DNA of 37,076 bases from assembly GCA_016182805.1 (NCBI GenBank), contig JACPFV010000050.1:1-37076 (forward strand), read 5' to 3'. Numbering within the stretch: position 1 is the stretch's first letter; each line of letters starts with the position of its first letter. The DNA is from Gammaproteobacteria bacterium (GTDB taxonomy: Bacteria > Pseudomonadota > Gammaproteobacteria > Nevskiales > Nevskiaceae). Shown one piece after another: positions 14,132-21,644 of the stretch. The position numbers and the translations under genes are program-made. The notes beneath the pieces were generated by a model. The model was not told the DNA's origin and made no database searches. It was given only the letters and a program-made list of their open reading frames with translations.

Positions 14132-15532
14132 ATGAATACGCCGAACCGCCGGTCACGACTCGCCGCCGCCTGCCTGCTGGCGCTGGCCGCCCCCGCCCTG
14201 CACGCGCAGGACGGCCAGCGCCGCGCCGACAGCCTCGACCAGCTGCTCGACATGGTGCGCACGCACAGCCTGTCCGACGAAGGCGAGCTGAAGGCGCGCG
14301 AGGAGCGCTTCGCGCAGGAGCGCGAGCGGCAGGCCGAGCTGCTGCGCCAGGCACGCGCCGAGCGCGATGCGCTGGAGAAGCGCGGCGGCACGCTCGAGAC
14401 GTCGTTCGACGCGAAGAAGCGCGACATCGACCAGCGCCAGCGCCAGCTCGACGACAAGCCCGGCGGCCTCAAGGAGCTGTTCGGCGTGTTCCAGCAGACC
14501 TCCGGCGATCTGCAAGGGCTGTTCTTCAACAGCCCGACCTCGGCGCAGTTCCCCGACCGCAACGCCTTCCTCGAAGCCTTCGCCAAGAAGATGAGCCGCG
14601 CCTCGGAGATCTCGACCATCGACGAGATCGAGCGCCTGTGGTTCGAGCTGCAGCGCGAGATGACCGAGACCGGCAAGGTCGCGCGCTTCACCGCGCCGGT
14701 GCTTCTGGCCGACGGCAGCGAGGCGCGGCGCGAGGCGATCCGCGTCGGCGTGTTTGGCGTGGTCGCGGCCGACCCGGCCGCCTACCTCGCCTGGCGCGGC
14801 GAGACCCGCAGTCTGGCCGAGCTGAAGCGGCAGCCCTCGGACGACACGCTGGAGCTGGTCGCCGCCTACGGCCGCAGCGACCAGCCGACGGCGCGCTTCG
14901 CGCTCGACCCGACCGGCGGCTCGCTGCTGGCGCGGCTGGTCGAAACGCCGTCGCTGGCCGACCGCATCGAGCAGGGCGGCCTGGTCGGCTACGTCATCAT
15001 GGCGCTGGGCGCCGTCGCCCTCCTGGTCGCGCTCGAGCGCCTGCTGGTGCTCAGCGTGGTCGGCGCGCGCGTCGAGGCGCAGCGCCGCCGCATCGACAAG
15101 CCCGATCCGGGCAATCCCCTGGGCCGCGTGCTGGCCGCCTACCACCAGAACCGCGGCGTCGACGCCGAGACGCTGGAGATGAAGCTCGGCGAGGCGATCC
15201 TGAAGGAGCTGCCCAGCCTCAACCGCTTCGTGACCTTCCTCAAGATCGTCGCCGTCGCCGCGCCGCTGCTGGGCCTGCTCGGCACCGTGACCGGCATGAT
15301 TACCACGTTCCAGGCGATCACCCTGTTCGGCACCGGCGACCCCAAGACCATGGCCGGCGGCATCTCGCAGGCGCTGGTGACGACGGTGCAGGGCCTGTGC
15401 GTGGCGATCCCCACGGTGTTCCTGCACTCGACCTGCGCCAGCCGCGCGAAGTCGGTGGTCCACCTGCTGCAGGAGCAGAGCGCCGGCCTGATCGCGCAGT
15501 ACATGGAGCGCGGCGCGCGGCAGGCCGCCTGA
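14132..15532 (+). CDS. TtpC-like MotA/TolQ/ExbB protein
   Basis: A 466-residue member of the MotA/TolQ/ExbB proton-channel family with a large periplasmic N-terminal extension, the hallmark of TtpC of the Vibrio TonB2 system. Residues 1-25 are a signal peptide (ending ALHA), residues about 40-115 are a charged coiled coil (KAREERFAQERERQAELLRQ and on). Three membrane segments follow at about 282-310, 368-395 and 413-437, with the LLGLLGTVTGMITTF signature of the family in the second. In Vibrio TtpC is needed for TonB2 function, possibly by spanning the periplasm or stabilising the ExbB-ExbD motor. Here it should be the partner of the ExbB and ExbD proteins encoded directly downstream. Confidence 0.88.
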   Translation: MNTPNRRSRLAAACLLALAAPALHAQDGQRRADSLDQLLDMVRTHSLSDEGELKAREERFAQERERQAELLRQARAERDALEKRGGTLETSFDAKKRDIDQRQRQLDDKPGGLKELFGVFQQTSGDLQGLFFNSPTSAQFPDRNAFLEAFAKKMSRASEISTIDEIERLWFELQREMTETGKVARFTAPVLLADGSEARREAIRVGVFGVVAADPAAYLAWRGETRSLAELKRQPSDDTLELVAAYGRSDQPTARFALDPTGGSLLARLVETPSLADRIEQGGLVGYVIMALGAVALLVALERLLVLSVVGARVEAQRRRIDKPDPGNPLGRVLAAYHQNRGVDAETLEMKLGEAILKELPSLNRFVTFLKIVAVAAPLLGLLGTVTGMITTFQAITLFGTGDPKTMAGGISQALVTTVQGLCVAIPTVFLHSTCASRAKSVVHLLQEQSAGLIAQYMERGARQAA

Positions 15533-15556
15533 GCCGGCCGCCGACCGGACACGGTC

Positions 15557-16099
15557 ATGGACACCCTGCTGCTGGCGTTCTTCGACGTCGCCGCGCGCAT
15601 CCGCAGCTTCATGGACGCGGGCGGGCCGGTGCTGCTGGCCATCGCCGCCGTCATCTTCCTGATGTGGGCGCTGTCGGTGGAGCGCTTCCTGTACCTGCGC
15701 CGCGTGCTGCCGGCGCAGGAGTGCGCGGCGATGGCGCTGTGGCAGGCGCGCGCCGAGCGCCGCTCCTGGCAGGCGCACCGGATCCGGCGCGCGCTGCTGG
15801 CCGCGGTGCGCCTCGAGGCCCGCGCCTACCTGCCCACGATCAAGACGCTGGTCGCGCTGTGCCCGCTGTTCGGCCTGCTGGGCACCGTCACCGGCATGAT
15901 CGCGGTGTTCGACGTGATGGCGTTTTCCGGCATGGGCAACCCGCGGCTGATGGCATCGGGCGTGTCGCGCGCCACCATCCCGACCATGGCCGGGATGGTC
16001 GGCGCGCTGTCCGGCCTGTTCGTGATCCACTGGCTCGAAACCGAGGTGCAGCGGCGCGTCGAACTGCTCGGCGACCGCATGACCCTGGAACGCAAATAG
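15557..16099 (+). CDS. exbB: ExbB-type proton channel subunit
   Basis: A 180-residue inner-membrane protein with three predicted membrane segments: about 24-43 (GPVLLAIAAVIFLMWALSVE), about 95-118 (CPLFGLLGTVTGMIAVFDVM) and about 138-160 (TIPTMAGMVGALSGLFVIHWL). The GLLGTVTGMI motif is diagnostic of the MotA/TolQ/ExbB family. With ExbD it forms the proton-driven motor that energises TonB. It is short, like ExbB2 of Vibrio. The gene lies 24 bp after the TtpC-like gene and 9 bp before the first exbD. The symbol denotes family only. Confidence 0.88.
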   Translation: MDTLLLAFFDVAARIRSFMDAGGPVLLAIAAVIFLMWALSVERFLYLRRVLPAQECAAMALWQARAERRSWQAHRIRRALLAAVRLEARAYLPTIKTLVALCPLFGLLGTVTGMIAVFDVMAFSGMGNPRLMASGVSRATIPTMAGMVGALSGLFVIHWLETEVQRRVELLGDRMTLERK

Positions 16100-16108
16100 G
16101 GAGCCGCG

Positions 16109-16516
16109 ATGAAACTCCTGACCCACATCCAGCAGGACGAGGACGACGGCGGCATCGACCTGACGCCGATGCTCGACGTGGTGTTCATCATGCTGATCTT
16201 CTTCATCGTCACCGCCTCGTTCATCAAGGAGGCGGGCCTGGAGCTGAACAAGCCCGACGTGCAGCAGGCGGCGCCCTCGGAGGAGAGCAAGAGCATCGTC
16301 GTGCGCATCGCGGCCGACGGCCAGATCTTCATCGGGCCGCGCCGCATCGACATCCGCTCGGTGCGGCCCAACATCGAGCGCCTGCACGCCGAGCAGCCGG
16401 GTGCGCCGGTGGTGATCCAGGCCGACAAGGACGCACGCAACCGGGTGCTGGTGACGGTGATGGACGCGGCGCGGCTGGCCGGCGTCGCCGACGTCTCGCT
16501 CGCGCCGGCGCACTGA
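16109..16516 (+). CDS. exbD: ExbD-type motor subunit, copy 1
   Basis: A 135-residue protein with one N-terminal membrane segment and a periplasmic domain. The essential membrane aspartate is Asp23 in DLTPMLDVVFIMLIFFIV. The periplasmic part (SIVVRIAADGQIFIGPRRID to the C-terminus with MDAARLAGVADVSLA) fits the ExbD/TolR fold. A second exbD follows at once; across 81 bp covering the membrane segment the two genes differ by a single base. ExbD in the ExbB pore is a dimer, so a mixed dimer of the two copies is possible (inference). Confidence 0.9.
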   Translation: MKLLTHIQQDEDDGGIDLTPMLDVVFIMLIFFIVTASFIKEAGLELNKPDVQQAAPSEESKSIVVRIAADGQIFIGPRRIDIRSVRPNIERLHAEQPGAPVVIQADKDARNRVLVTVMDAARLAGVADVSLAPAH

Positions 16517-16532
16517 TCCCGGAGCCGACCGC

Positions 16533-16940
16533 ATGGACCCGTTCGAAATCGGCCGCCACGACGACGACGACGGCGGCATCGACCTCACGCCGATGCTCGA
16601 CGTGGTGTTCATCATGCTGATCTTCTTCATCGTCACCGCCTCGTTCGTCAGGGAGGCGGGCATCGACGTGCTGCGGCCGCCGGCCGAGACCGCGGACAAG
16701 CAGGACAAGGCCAACATCTTCGTCGCGCTGTCGCCCGCCGGCGAGATCTGGGTCGACCGCAAGCGCGTGGCGCCGGCGCAGTTGCGCCCGGCCCTGGAGC
16801 GGCTCAAGGCCGAGAACCCGCAAGGCTCGATAGTGATCCAGGCCGACCGCGAGTCGCGCAGCGAGCAGCTGATGCAGGTGATGGACGCGGCGCGCCAGGC
16901 CGGCATCGTCGACGTGGCCATCGCGGCCGAGACTCCGTGA
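16533..16940 (+). CDS. exbD: ExbD-type motor subunit, copy 2
   Basis: A second 135-residue ExbD, equal in length to the first. It has the same cytoplasmic acidic start (DDDDGGIDLTP), Asp23 in the membrane segment, and the same MDAARQAGIVDVAIA ending, but a distinct periplasmic middle (LRPPAETADKQDKANIFVAL) typical of sequence divergence after duplication. The near-identity to copy 1 is confined to the membrane segment at DNA level. Vibrio TonB2 loci usually have one exbD at this place. It is followed, 13 bp later, by the start of the damaged tonB gene. Confidence 0.9.
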   Translation: MDPFEIGRHDDDDGGIDLTPMLDVVFIMLIFFIVTASFVREAGIDVLRPPAETADKQDKANIFVALSPAGEIWVDRKRVAPAQLRPALERLKAENPQGSIVIQADRESRSEQLMQVMDAARQAGIVDVAIAAETP

Positions 16941-16953
16941 GGCGGCAGCGCGC

Positions 16954-17438
16954 ATGAGCGATATCGCGCAGCGTCCCGGCCCCCACCCCGTCCGCAGCCT
17001 GCTGCGGCTGGTCCTCGGCGGCGCGGTGGCCCGGACGCGCCGGTGCCGCAGGCCAAGCTCGAGGCGCCCAGCGCCAACGCCGTCTCGATCGGGCCGATGA
17101 CGGTCGACGCCCGGCTCACCGCCGAGGGCTTCCGCCTGTCGGCCAGCGACAGCGAGTACCTCCCGATCGTCAAGGTCGAGCCGCTCTATCCCGCCCGCGC
17201 GCTGTCGCGCAACCTCGAAGGCTGGGTGCTGCTCGAGTTCACCGTCACCGAGACCGGCGCGGTTTCCGGTCCGCGCGTGCTGGACGCCGATCCGCCCGAG
17301 GTGTTCGACCAGGCGGCGATCAACGCGGTGCTGCGCTTCAAGTACCGGCCGCGGGTGGAGAACGGCATGCCGATCGCCGTGCCGGGCGTGCAGCACCTCA
17401 TCACTTTCAAGATCGAGGAAGGGAAGCGGCGCCGATGA
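16954..17438 (+). pseudogene. tonB: tonB (TonB2-type), frame broken by deletion
   Basis: The start ATG at 16954 opens MSDIAQRPGPHPVRSLLRLV then LGGAVA, which looks like the cytoplasmic tail and first half of the TonB membrane anchor. Continuing in this frame gives only basic filler and a stop at 17098-17100. The C-terminal TonB domain is in another frame, from about 17035 to 17438: PDAPVPQAKLEAPSAN, then YLPIVKVEPLYPARAL, LEGWVLLEFTVTETG and FKYRPRVENG, all characteristic. The whole is 485 nt, not a multiple of three, and about 40 codons shorter than a TonB2 protein: the second half of the anchor and the Pro-rich linker are missing. The lesion lies near 17025-17040. A GTG at 17043 could start the C-terminal domain alone, but without an anchor it would not transduce energy. 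A misassembly or consensus error is equally possible. Confidence 0.72.
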
Positions 17439-18751
17439 ACGGGTCCATGCTTTCGCGCACCTCGATGTTCCGCCGGGCCGGGCGCCTGGGCGTGCTGCTG
17501 CTCGCCGCGTGCCTGGCGCTGCCGGCGACGGCCGCGAAGAAGCCCAAGGATCCGCCGGGGACGCGGCGCCCGCCCGCGCGGCAGACCCAGTACATCGGCG
17601 CCGGCGTGTTCAAGGACCTCGACGAGGCGCAGAAGGCGCTCGACGCCAAGGACTATCCCAAGGCCACCGCGGCGCTCGACCGCGTGCGCGCGCGCCAGAA
17701 CAAGCTCAACGACTACGAGCGGGCCACGCTCTACAACCTCTACGCGGCGATGTATTACCAGCAGAACGACGCGCCGCACGCGATCGAGGCCTACCGCAGC
17801 GTGCTGGCACAGGCCGAGCTGCCGGAGGGCCTGCGCCTGTCGACGCTGTTCGCGCTGGCGCAGATGTACATCGTCACCGAGCAGTTTCCGCTGGCGGTGA
17901 GCGCGCTGGACCAGTGGTTCAAGCTGGCGCAGGACCCTGCGCCCGAAGCCTACGTGCTGCTGGCGCAGGCGTACTACCAGCAGCAGCAGTACGCCGCGGC
18001 GGAAAAGGCCCTGCTCGACGCGCTGCGCGTCGCCGGCGAAAAGAACCAGCCGCCGCGCGAGAACTGGCTGGGCCTGCTGCGCGCCGTGTACTACGAGCTG
18101 GGCAACTACGAGCAGTCGGCCAAGGTGCTCGAAGTCCTGGCCGCCCAGTACCCCAGCGAAAGCTACTACCTCCAGCTTTCCGGCATGTACGGGCTGATGG
18201 GCCGGCAGCGTGCCCAGCTCGCGACCCTGCACGCGGCCCACCTTGCCGGCATGCTGAGCAAGGACCGCGACCTGCTCAACCTGGCGCGGCTCTACCTGGT
18301 GGAGGAAGCGCCGTTCGCCGCCGTGCGGCTGCTGCGGGAGGCTTTCGACAAGCAGCGCATCCCCGCCGACGTCGACAACCTCCAGCTCTACGCGCAGGCG
18401 CTGTTCCTGGCCAAGGAGTACGAGGCCCAGATTCCGGTGCTGCGCCAGCTCGCGCAGAGCAGCGGCGAATCGCGCCACCACATGCTGCTGGGCCAGGCGC
18501 TGGTCGAGCTGGGCCAGTGGAACGAGGCCATCGACGCGTTCGACGCCGCGCTCAAGGGCAAGGACCTCGCCGACCCTGCGCCGGTGCGCATGCAGCTCGG
18601 CACCGCCCAGTTCAACGCCGGCCGCCTGCACGACGCCCGCCGCAGCTTCATCCTGGTCCAGGACGACCCAAAGCACGGCCAGGCCGCGGCCAACTGGGTC
18701 AAGTTCGTCGGCGCCGAAATCCAGCGCCGCCAGGCCATCGAGAGGCGGTAG
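17435..18751 (+). CDS. Exported TPR protein of TonB2-type locus
   Basis: A 438-residue protein with a signal peptide (ending in LPATAA, near residue 34) and tetratricopeptide repeats through most of its length, for example YERATLYNLYAAMYYQQNDAPHAIEAYRSVL, PEAYVLLAQAYYQQQQYAAAEKALLDAL in successive 34-residue units, and LGQALVELGQWNEAIDAFDAAL. It corresponds to the last gene (VC1543-like) of Vibrio TonB2 loci; I know of no established molecular role, though a scaffolding role in the periplasm is likely for a TPR protein. Its ATG overlaps the tonB stop (ATGA), so translation is probably coupled, and the lesion in tonB might reduce its expression. The cluster ends here, 14 bp from a convergent gene. 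Confidence 0.87.
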   Translation: MNGSMLSRTSMFRRAGRLGVLLLAACLALPATAAKKPKDPPGTRRPPARQTQYIGAGVFKDLDEAQKALDAKDYPKATAALDRVRARQNKLNDYERATLYNLYAAMYYQQNDAPHAIEAYRSVLAQAELPEGLRLSTLFALAQMYIVTEQFPLAVSALDQWFKLAQDPAPEAYVLLAQAYYQQQQYAAAEKALLDALRVAGEKNQPPRENWLGLLRAVYYELGNYEQSAKVLEVLAAQYPSESYYLQLSGMYGLMGRQRAQLATLHAAHLAGMLSKDRDLLNLARLYLVEEAPFAAVRLLREAFDKQRIPADVDNLQLYAQALFLAKEYEAQIPVLRQLAQSSGESRHHMLLGQALVELGQWNEAIDAFDAALKGKDLADPAPVRMQLGTAQFNAGRLHDARRSFILVQDDPKHGQAAANWVKFVGAEIQRRQAIERR

Positions 18752-18765
18752 CCGAGCGGCACCGG

Positions 18766-19440
18766 CTACGCGCCCGCCGCCGCCGGCCCGGAGGCCAGCC
18801 GGTGCGCCCAGCGGGTGGTTTCCGGCAGGCGGTAGCGCGTGGTGGCTCGCAGCACCTGCTCGATCGCGGTGTCGAGGCCGATGCGATGGCCGATGGAGAC
18901 ATACAGCGGCTTCACGCCGGCGCGCGTGCGCAGCACAGCGCCGATGATCTCTTCGCCGTCGCGCAGCGGCGTCCACGCGCCCTTGCGCTCCGGAACGCGG
19001 CCGTGCGTGCCGCACAGGCGCGTCTTGCCGACGCCGATTGACGGCAGCCCGACAACCAGCCCCAGGTGGCTGGCGATGCCCAGGCGGCGCGGATGCGCGA
19101 TGCCCTGGCCGTCGCACAGCAGCAGGTCGGGCGCGGTGCGCAGCCGCGCCAGTGCGTCCAGGATTGCGGGAATCTCGCGGAACGACAGCAGGCCGGGCAC
19201 GTACGGAAACCGCGTCGGCCGGCGGGCGATGGCGCAGTCCACCAGCTCCAGGCTGCGCGCGTCGAGCACGGCGACCGCCGCGCGGGTGGTACGGCCCTCG
19301 TCCTCGAAGCCGACGTCCACGCCGGCGATGCGTCGCACCGGCCCAAGCCGGTCCTCCCGCTCAATCAGGCCGCGCAGGGACTGCTGGATCTCGACCGCCT
19401 GCCGCGGCGTGACGTTCCAGGGATGGTCGACGTTGGACAT
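18766..19440 (-). CDS. nfi: Endonuclease V (deoxyinosine repair)
   Basis: A 224-residue endonuclease V, which nicks DNA one nucleotide 3' to deoxyinosine and starts repair of deaminated adenine. Catalytic carboxylates align well with the family: Asp42 (AGVDVGF), Glu89 (FRE) and Asp110 ([13 protein letters not shown]). The damage-recognition strip [11 protein letters not shown] and the GVGKTRLCG block are also present. Start at 19440 (MSNVDHPW) gives the usual length; a longer reading upstream is without similarity. It is divergent from the DUF4112 gene (70 bp gap) and convergent with the TPR gene. No regulatory signal is visible. Confidence 0.93.
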   Translation of the reverse strand: MSNVDHPWNVTPRQAVEIQQSLRGLIEREDRLGPVRRIAGVDVGFEDEGRTTRAAVAVLDARSLELVDCAIARRPTRFPYVPGLLSFREIPAILDALARLRTAPDLLLCDGQGIAHPRRLGIASHLGLVVGLPSIGVGKTRLCGTHGRVPERKGAWTPLRDGEEIIGAVLRTRAGVKPLYVSIGHRIGLDTAIEQVLRATTRYRLPETTRWAHRLASGPAAAGA

Positions 19441-19510
19441 GCACGCAAGAGCTTCTGGGCGCGCCGACACGGTGTCACACTTGGCGGGCGACAGGAAGAA
19501 CACCTTGGAC

Positions 19511-20011
19511 ATGAACGATTCGACCGCCTCGCGCGCGGGCGCGCCGCCGCCGGAGCTGCTGCGGCTGACGCGCGCCCTCACCCGCGCGCTGGACAGCGCG
19601 GTCGCCATTCCCGGCACGCCGTTTCGCGTGGGCCTGGACGCCCTGCTCGGCCTCCTGCCGGGACTGGGCGACGCCGTCGGCGCCGCCATGGCCGGCTACC
19701 TGATGCTGATCGCCGGGCGCTACGGCGCGCCGCCCAGCGTGCTGCTGCGCATGCTGAGCAATATCGGCATCGATGCGCTGATCGGCGCGATCCCGCTGGC
19801 GGGCGACATCTTCGACATCGGCTGGAAGGCCAACACCCGCAACCTGGCGCTGCTCGAACGGCACTTGGCCGAGCCGCGGCAGACGCGCGCGTCCAGCCGC
19901 GCCTTTGTCGGCTGTCTGCTGGCCGCGCTCGCGCTGGTGGCGGCGGGCGGACTGGTCCTCGCCGTCCTGGCCGTGCTCGCGCTGCTGCGCGCCGTGGGCG
20001 GACCTACATGA
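19511..20011 (+). CDS. DUF4112 membrane protein
   Basis: A 166-residue protein of the DUF4112 family, function unknown. The family core is well seen: [39 protein letters not shown] in order with the G-LPG-GD motif, then a second [21 protein letters not shown] block. A C-terminal membrane segment (about 136-160, [24 protein letters not shown]) follows a basic linker. It is presumably an inner-membrane protein. Its last 8 bp overlap the convergent ThDP-enzyme gene. ATG at 19511 gives the expected family start; no strong Shine-Dalgarno is seen. Confidence 0.85.
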   Translation: MNDSTASRAGAPPPELLRLTRALTRALDSAVAIPGTPFRVGLDALLGLLPGLGDAVGAAMAGYLMLIAGRYGAPPSVLLRMLSNIGIDALIGAIPLAGDIFDIGWKANTRNLALLERHLAEPRQTRASSRAFVGCLLAALALVAAGGLVLAVLAVLALLRAVGGPT

Positions 20012-21014
20012 CGCTTGCGCTGCCGGGCGCGATGCGCACCAGGCACGGCCCCGGCCGCGCAAAGGCGTCGCGCAATGCCGGTTCCGCGGCAGGCCCGTCC
20101 AGGTCGAGCGAGCGGATGCCGAAGGCGTCCGCCAGCCGCGTGCAGGCGCCGCCCGGCGCCGCGCGGTCGAGCAGGACGATCCGCACCGGCAACTCCAGCG
20201 CCGCCAGCGTCGCCAGCTCCTGAACGTTGGCCAGCAGGCCGTCGTTGTCGGTCACGCACACGACCGGCGTGGCCGGCGCCGCCAGCGCCGCGCCGATCGC
20301 CGCCGGCAAGGCGAAGCCGGCGGCGCCCAGCCCGTCCGACGTCAACCAGTGCGCCGGGCGCAAAAACGAGATGGCGCCGCCCAGGTCGCAGGTGACGGCC
20401 GCACCAGCGCCGGCAAGCTCCGCCACCGCCCGGACGCGCTCGAAGGCCGCACCCGACTCCACCCGCGCTTCCGGTGCGGGCGCCGCGGCGGCAAGGGCCG
20501 GCGCCCCGGTCCGTTCCTCCAGCACGTCGAGCGGGATGTCGAGCAGCACCGGCCCCGGCCGCTCGTCGGCGGCGATGCGCAGCGCCTCGGCGACCAGGTC
20601 GGGCAGCTCGCACGCACCGCGCACCAGGAAGCTGGCCTTGGTCAGGCTGTCCACGATGCGGCCGGTCGGCACTTCCCGCCGCGCGCCGGTGCCGATCAGG
20701 TGCCGGGGAACCTGGCCGGTGATGCAGACCAGCGGCACGGCGTCGAGCCGGGCATCGGCCAGCGCGGTCAGCAGATTCGTCACGCCGGCACCCGGCCCGA
20801 CCAGGCACACCGCCGGCTTGCCGGTGACGCGCGCCACGCCCTGCGCGATGAAGCCCGCGCCCTGCTCGTGGCGCGCCTGGACCCGCCGGATCTGGCGGGA
20901 AGCGCCCAGGGCATCCCACAGCGGCAGGACCGCGCCGCCGCCGACGCCGGCCACGAGGCGGATGCCATGCTGTTCGAGCAGAGAAACGATCAAATGCGCG
21001 GCGGTAGGGTTCAT
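20004..21014 (-). CDS. Compact ThDP-dependent enzyme, acetolactate synthase-like
   Basis: A 336-residue protein related to acetolactate synthase-type thiamine-diphosphate enzymes, but far below their 530-600 residues. The pyrimidine-binding domain is complete (residues 1 to about 165), with catalytic Glu50 in ARHEQGAGFIAQG and the GPGAGVTNLLTALADA and ITGQVPRHLIGTG blocks. The middle domain is absent: only about 40 Ala-rich residues link to the PP domain (from about 205), which keeps SDGLGAAGFALPAAIG and NVQELATLAALELPVRIVLL. The Mg/ThDP motif, normally GDG(x)nN, reads D256-N257-D258 with the Asn at 263 kept, so metal binding may be altered. It could be a decarboxylase akin to sulfopyruvate or phosphonopyruvate types, or a non-catalytic relative. 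A GAGGA site lies before ATG at 21014. Confidence 0.8.
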   Translation of the reverse strand: MNPTAAHLIVSLLEQHGIRLVAGVGGGAVLPLWDALGASRQIRRVQARHEQGAGFIAQGVARVTGKPAVCLVGPGAGVTNLLTALADARLDAVPLVCITGQVPRHLIGTGARREVPTGRIVDSLTKASFLVRGACELPDLVAEALRIAADERPGPVLLDIPLDVLEERTGAPALAAAAPAPEARVESGAAFERVRAVAELAGAGAAVTCDLGGAISFLRPAHWLTSDGLGAAGFALPAAIGAALAAPATPVVCVTDNDGLLANVQELATLAALELPVRIVLLDRAAPGGACTRLADAFGIRSLDLDGPAAEPALRDAFARPGPCLVRIAPGSASVM

Positions 21015-21058
21015 TGCGGTTTCCTCGGTGCCCGAGGCGGGAGCCGGCGCGGAAACTA

Positions 21059-21092
21059 AAAACCCCCGCCGGTTCGCGCCGGCGGGGGTTTT
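21059..21092 (-). terminator. Rho-independent terminator, minus strand
   Basis: A perfect 14-bp stem (AAAACCCCCGCCGG at 21059-21072, CCGGCGGGGGTTTT at 21079-21092) around a 6-nt loop. On the minus strand it ends in a T-run (TTTTTAG) and lies downstream of ppnP, 45 bp before the ThDP-enzyme start, so it should end ppnP transcripts. It is nearly symmetrical and could act both ways. The stretch 21093-21246 shows nothing else. Confidence 0.8.
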
Positions 21093-21246
21093 GGTTGATG
21101 CGTGCAGTCCCCTACGGCGCGTCGCGAACGACGACCACAACGGCAATAAGGGCGACTGCTTTGTACGACATGAAAATGGGCGATCGGGTCAAGCGTGAAT
21201 CGGAGCGCGCATTGTCTTTGCGCGTATCCGCCCTGTCAAATCGCAC

Positions 21247-21531
21247 TCAGCCCAGGAACTCGCACAGGTAGGCGGCGGGTCCGCCCACGGCGCGCACGTC
21301 GAAGGCGCCGTTGGCCGGCACCTCGAACACCGTGCCCGTCGGGAAGGTGGCCCAGCCGGCGTCGCCGACATTGGCCTGGATCTGGCCGCTGAGCACCGTC
21401 ATGCGCTCGGCGGCGGCCGTGTTGAACCGGTACTCGCCCGGGGCGATCACGCCGACGGTGGCGCGCAGGCCGTTGCGCTCGAAGCCGATGCTCTGGACTT
21501 TGCCGTCGAAGTAGGTGTTGTGCTTGAGCAT
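21247..21531 (-). CDS. ppnP: Pyrimidine/purine nucleoside phosphorylase PpnP
   Basis: A 94-residue cupin of the DUF1255 (PpnP/UPF0345) family, which cleaves nucleosides with phosphate to free bases and ribose 1-phosphate in nucleoside salvage. Family signatures are MLKHNTYFDGKVQSIGFE at the start, GVIAPGEYRFNTAAAERMTV in the middle, and the C-terminal TFPTGTVFEVPANGAFDVR and AYLCEFLG. Length is exactly that of the family (about 94). The start at 21531 gives the conserved N-terminus. It is a single gene between a divergent ParA gene and a clear terminator. Confidence 0.93.
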   Translation of the reverse strand: MLKHNTYFDGKVQSIGFERNGLRATVGVIAPGEYRFNTAAAERMTVLSGQIQANVGDAGWATFPTGTVFEVPANGAFDVRAVGGPAAYLCEFLG

Positions 21532-21644
21532 GGAAATCCGCGTTGGAATGCGAAGAGGCGGCATTCTATCCGCTTCCGCGGCCCGATTCGCTATACACTT
21601 TGCGCGTTTTTTCGCACCGCCTTCCCCGCTCCGGATTCGCCTTT

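Noticed and set aside
14153-17173. Open minus-strand frame of 1006 codons opposite the TtpC/Exb genes
   Set aside because: It is the antisense shadow of GC-rich coding sequence: composition is Arg/Ala/Gly/His-rich with no domain, while the plus-strand genes carry clear family motifs.
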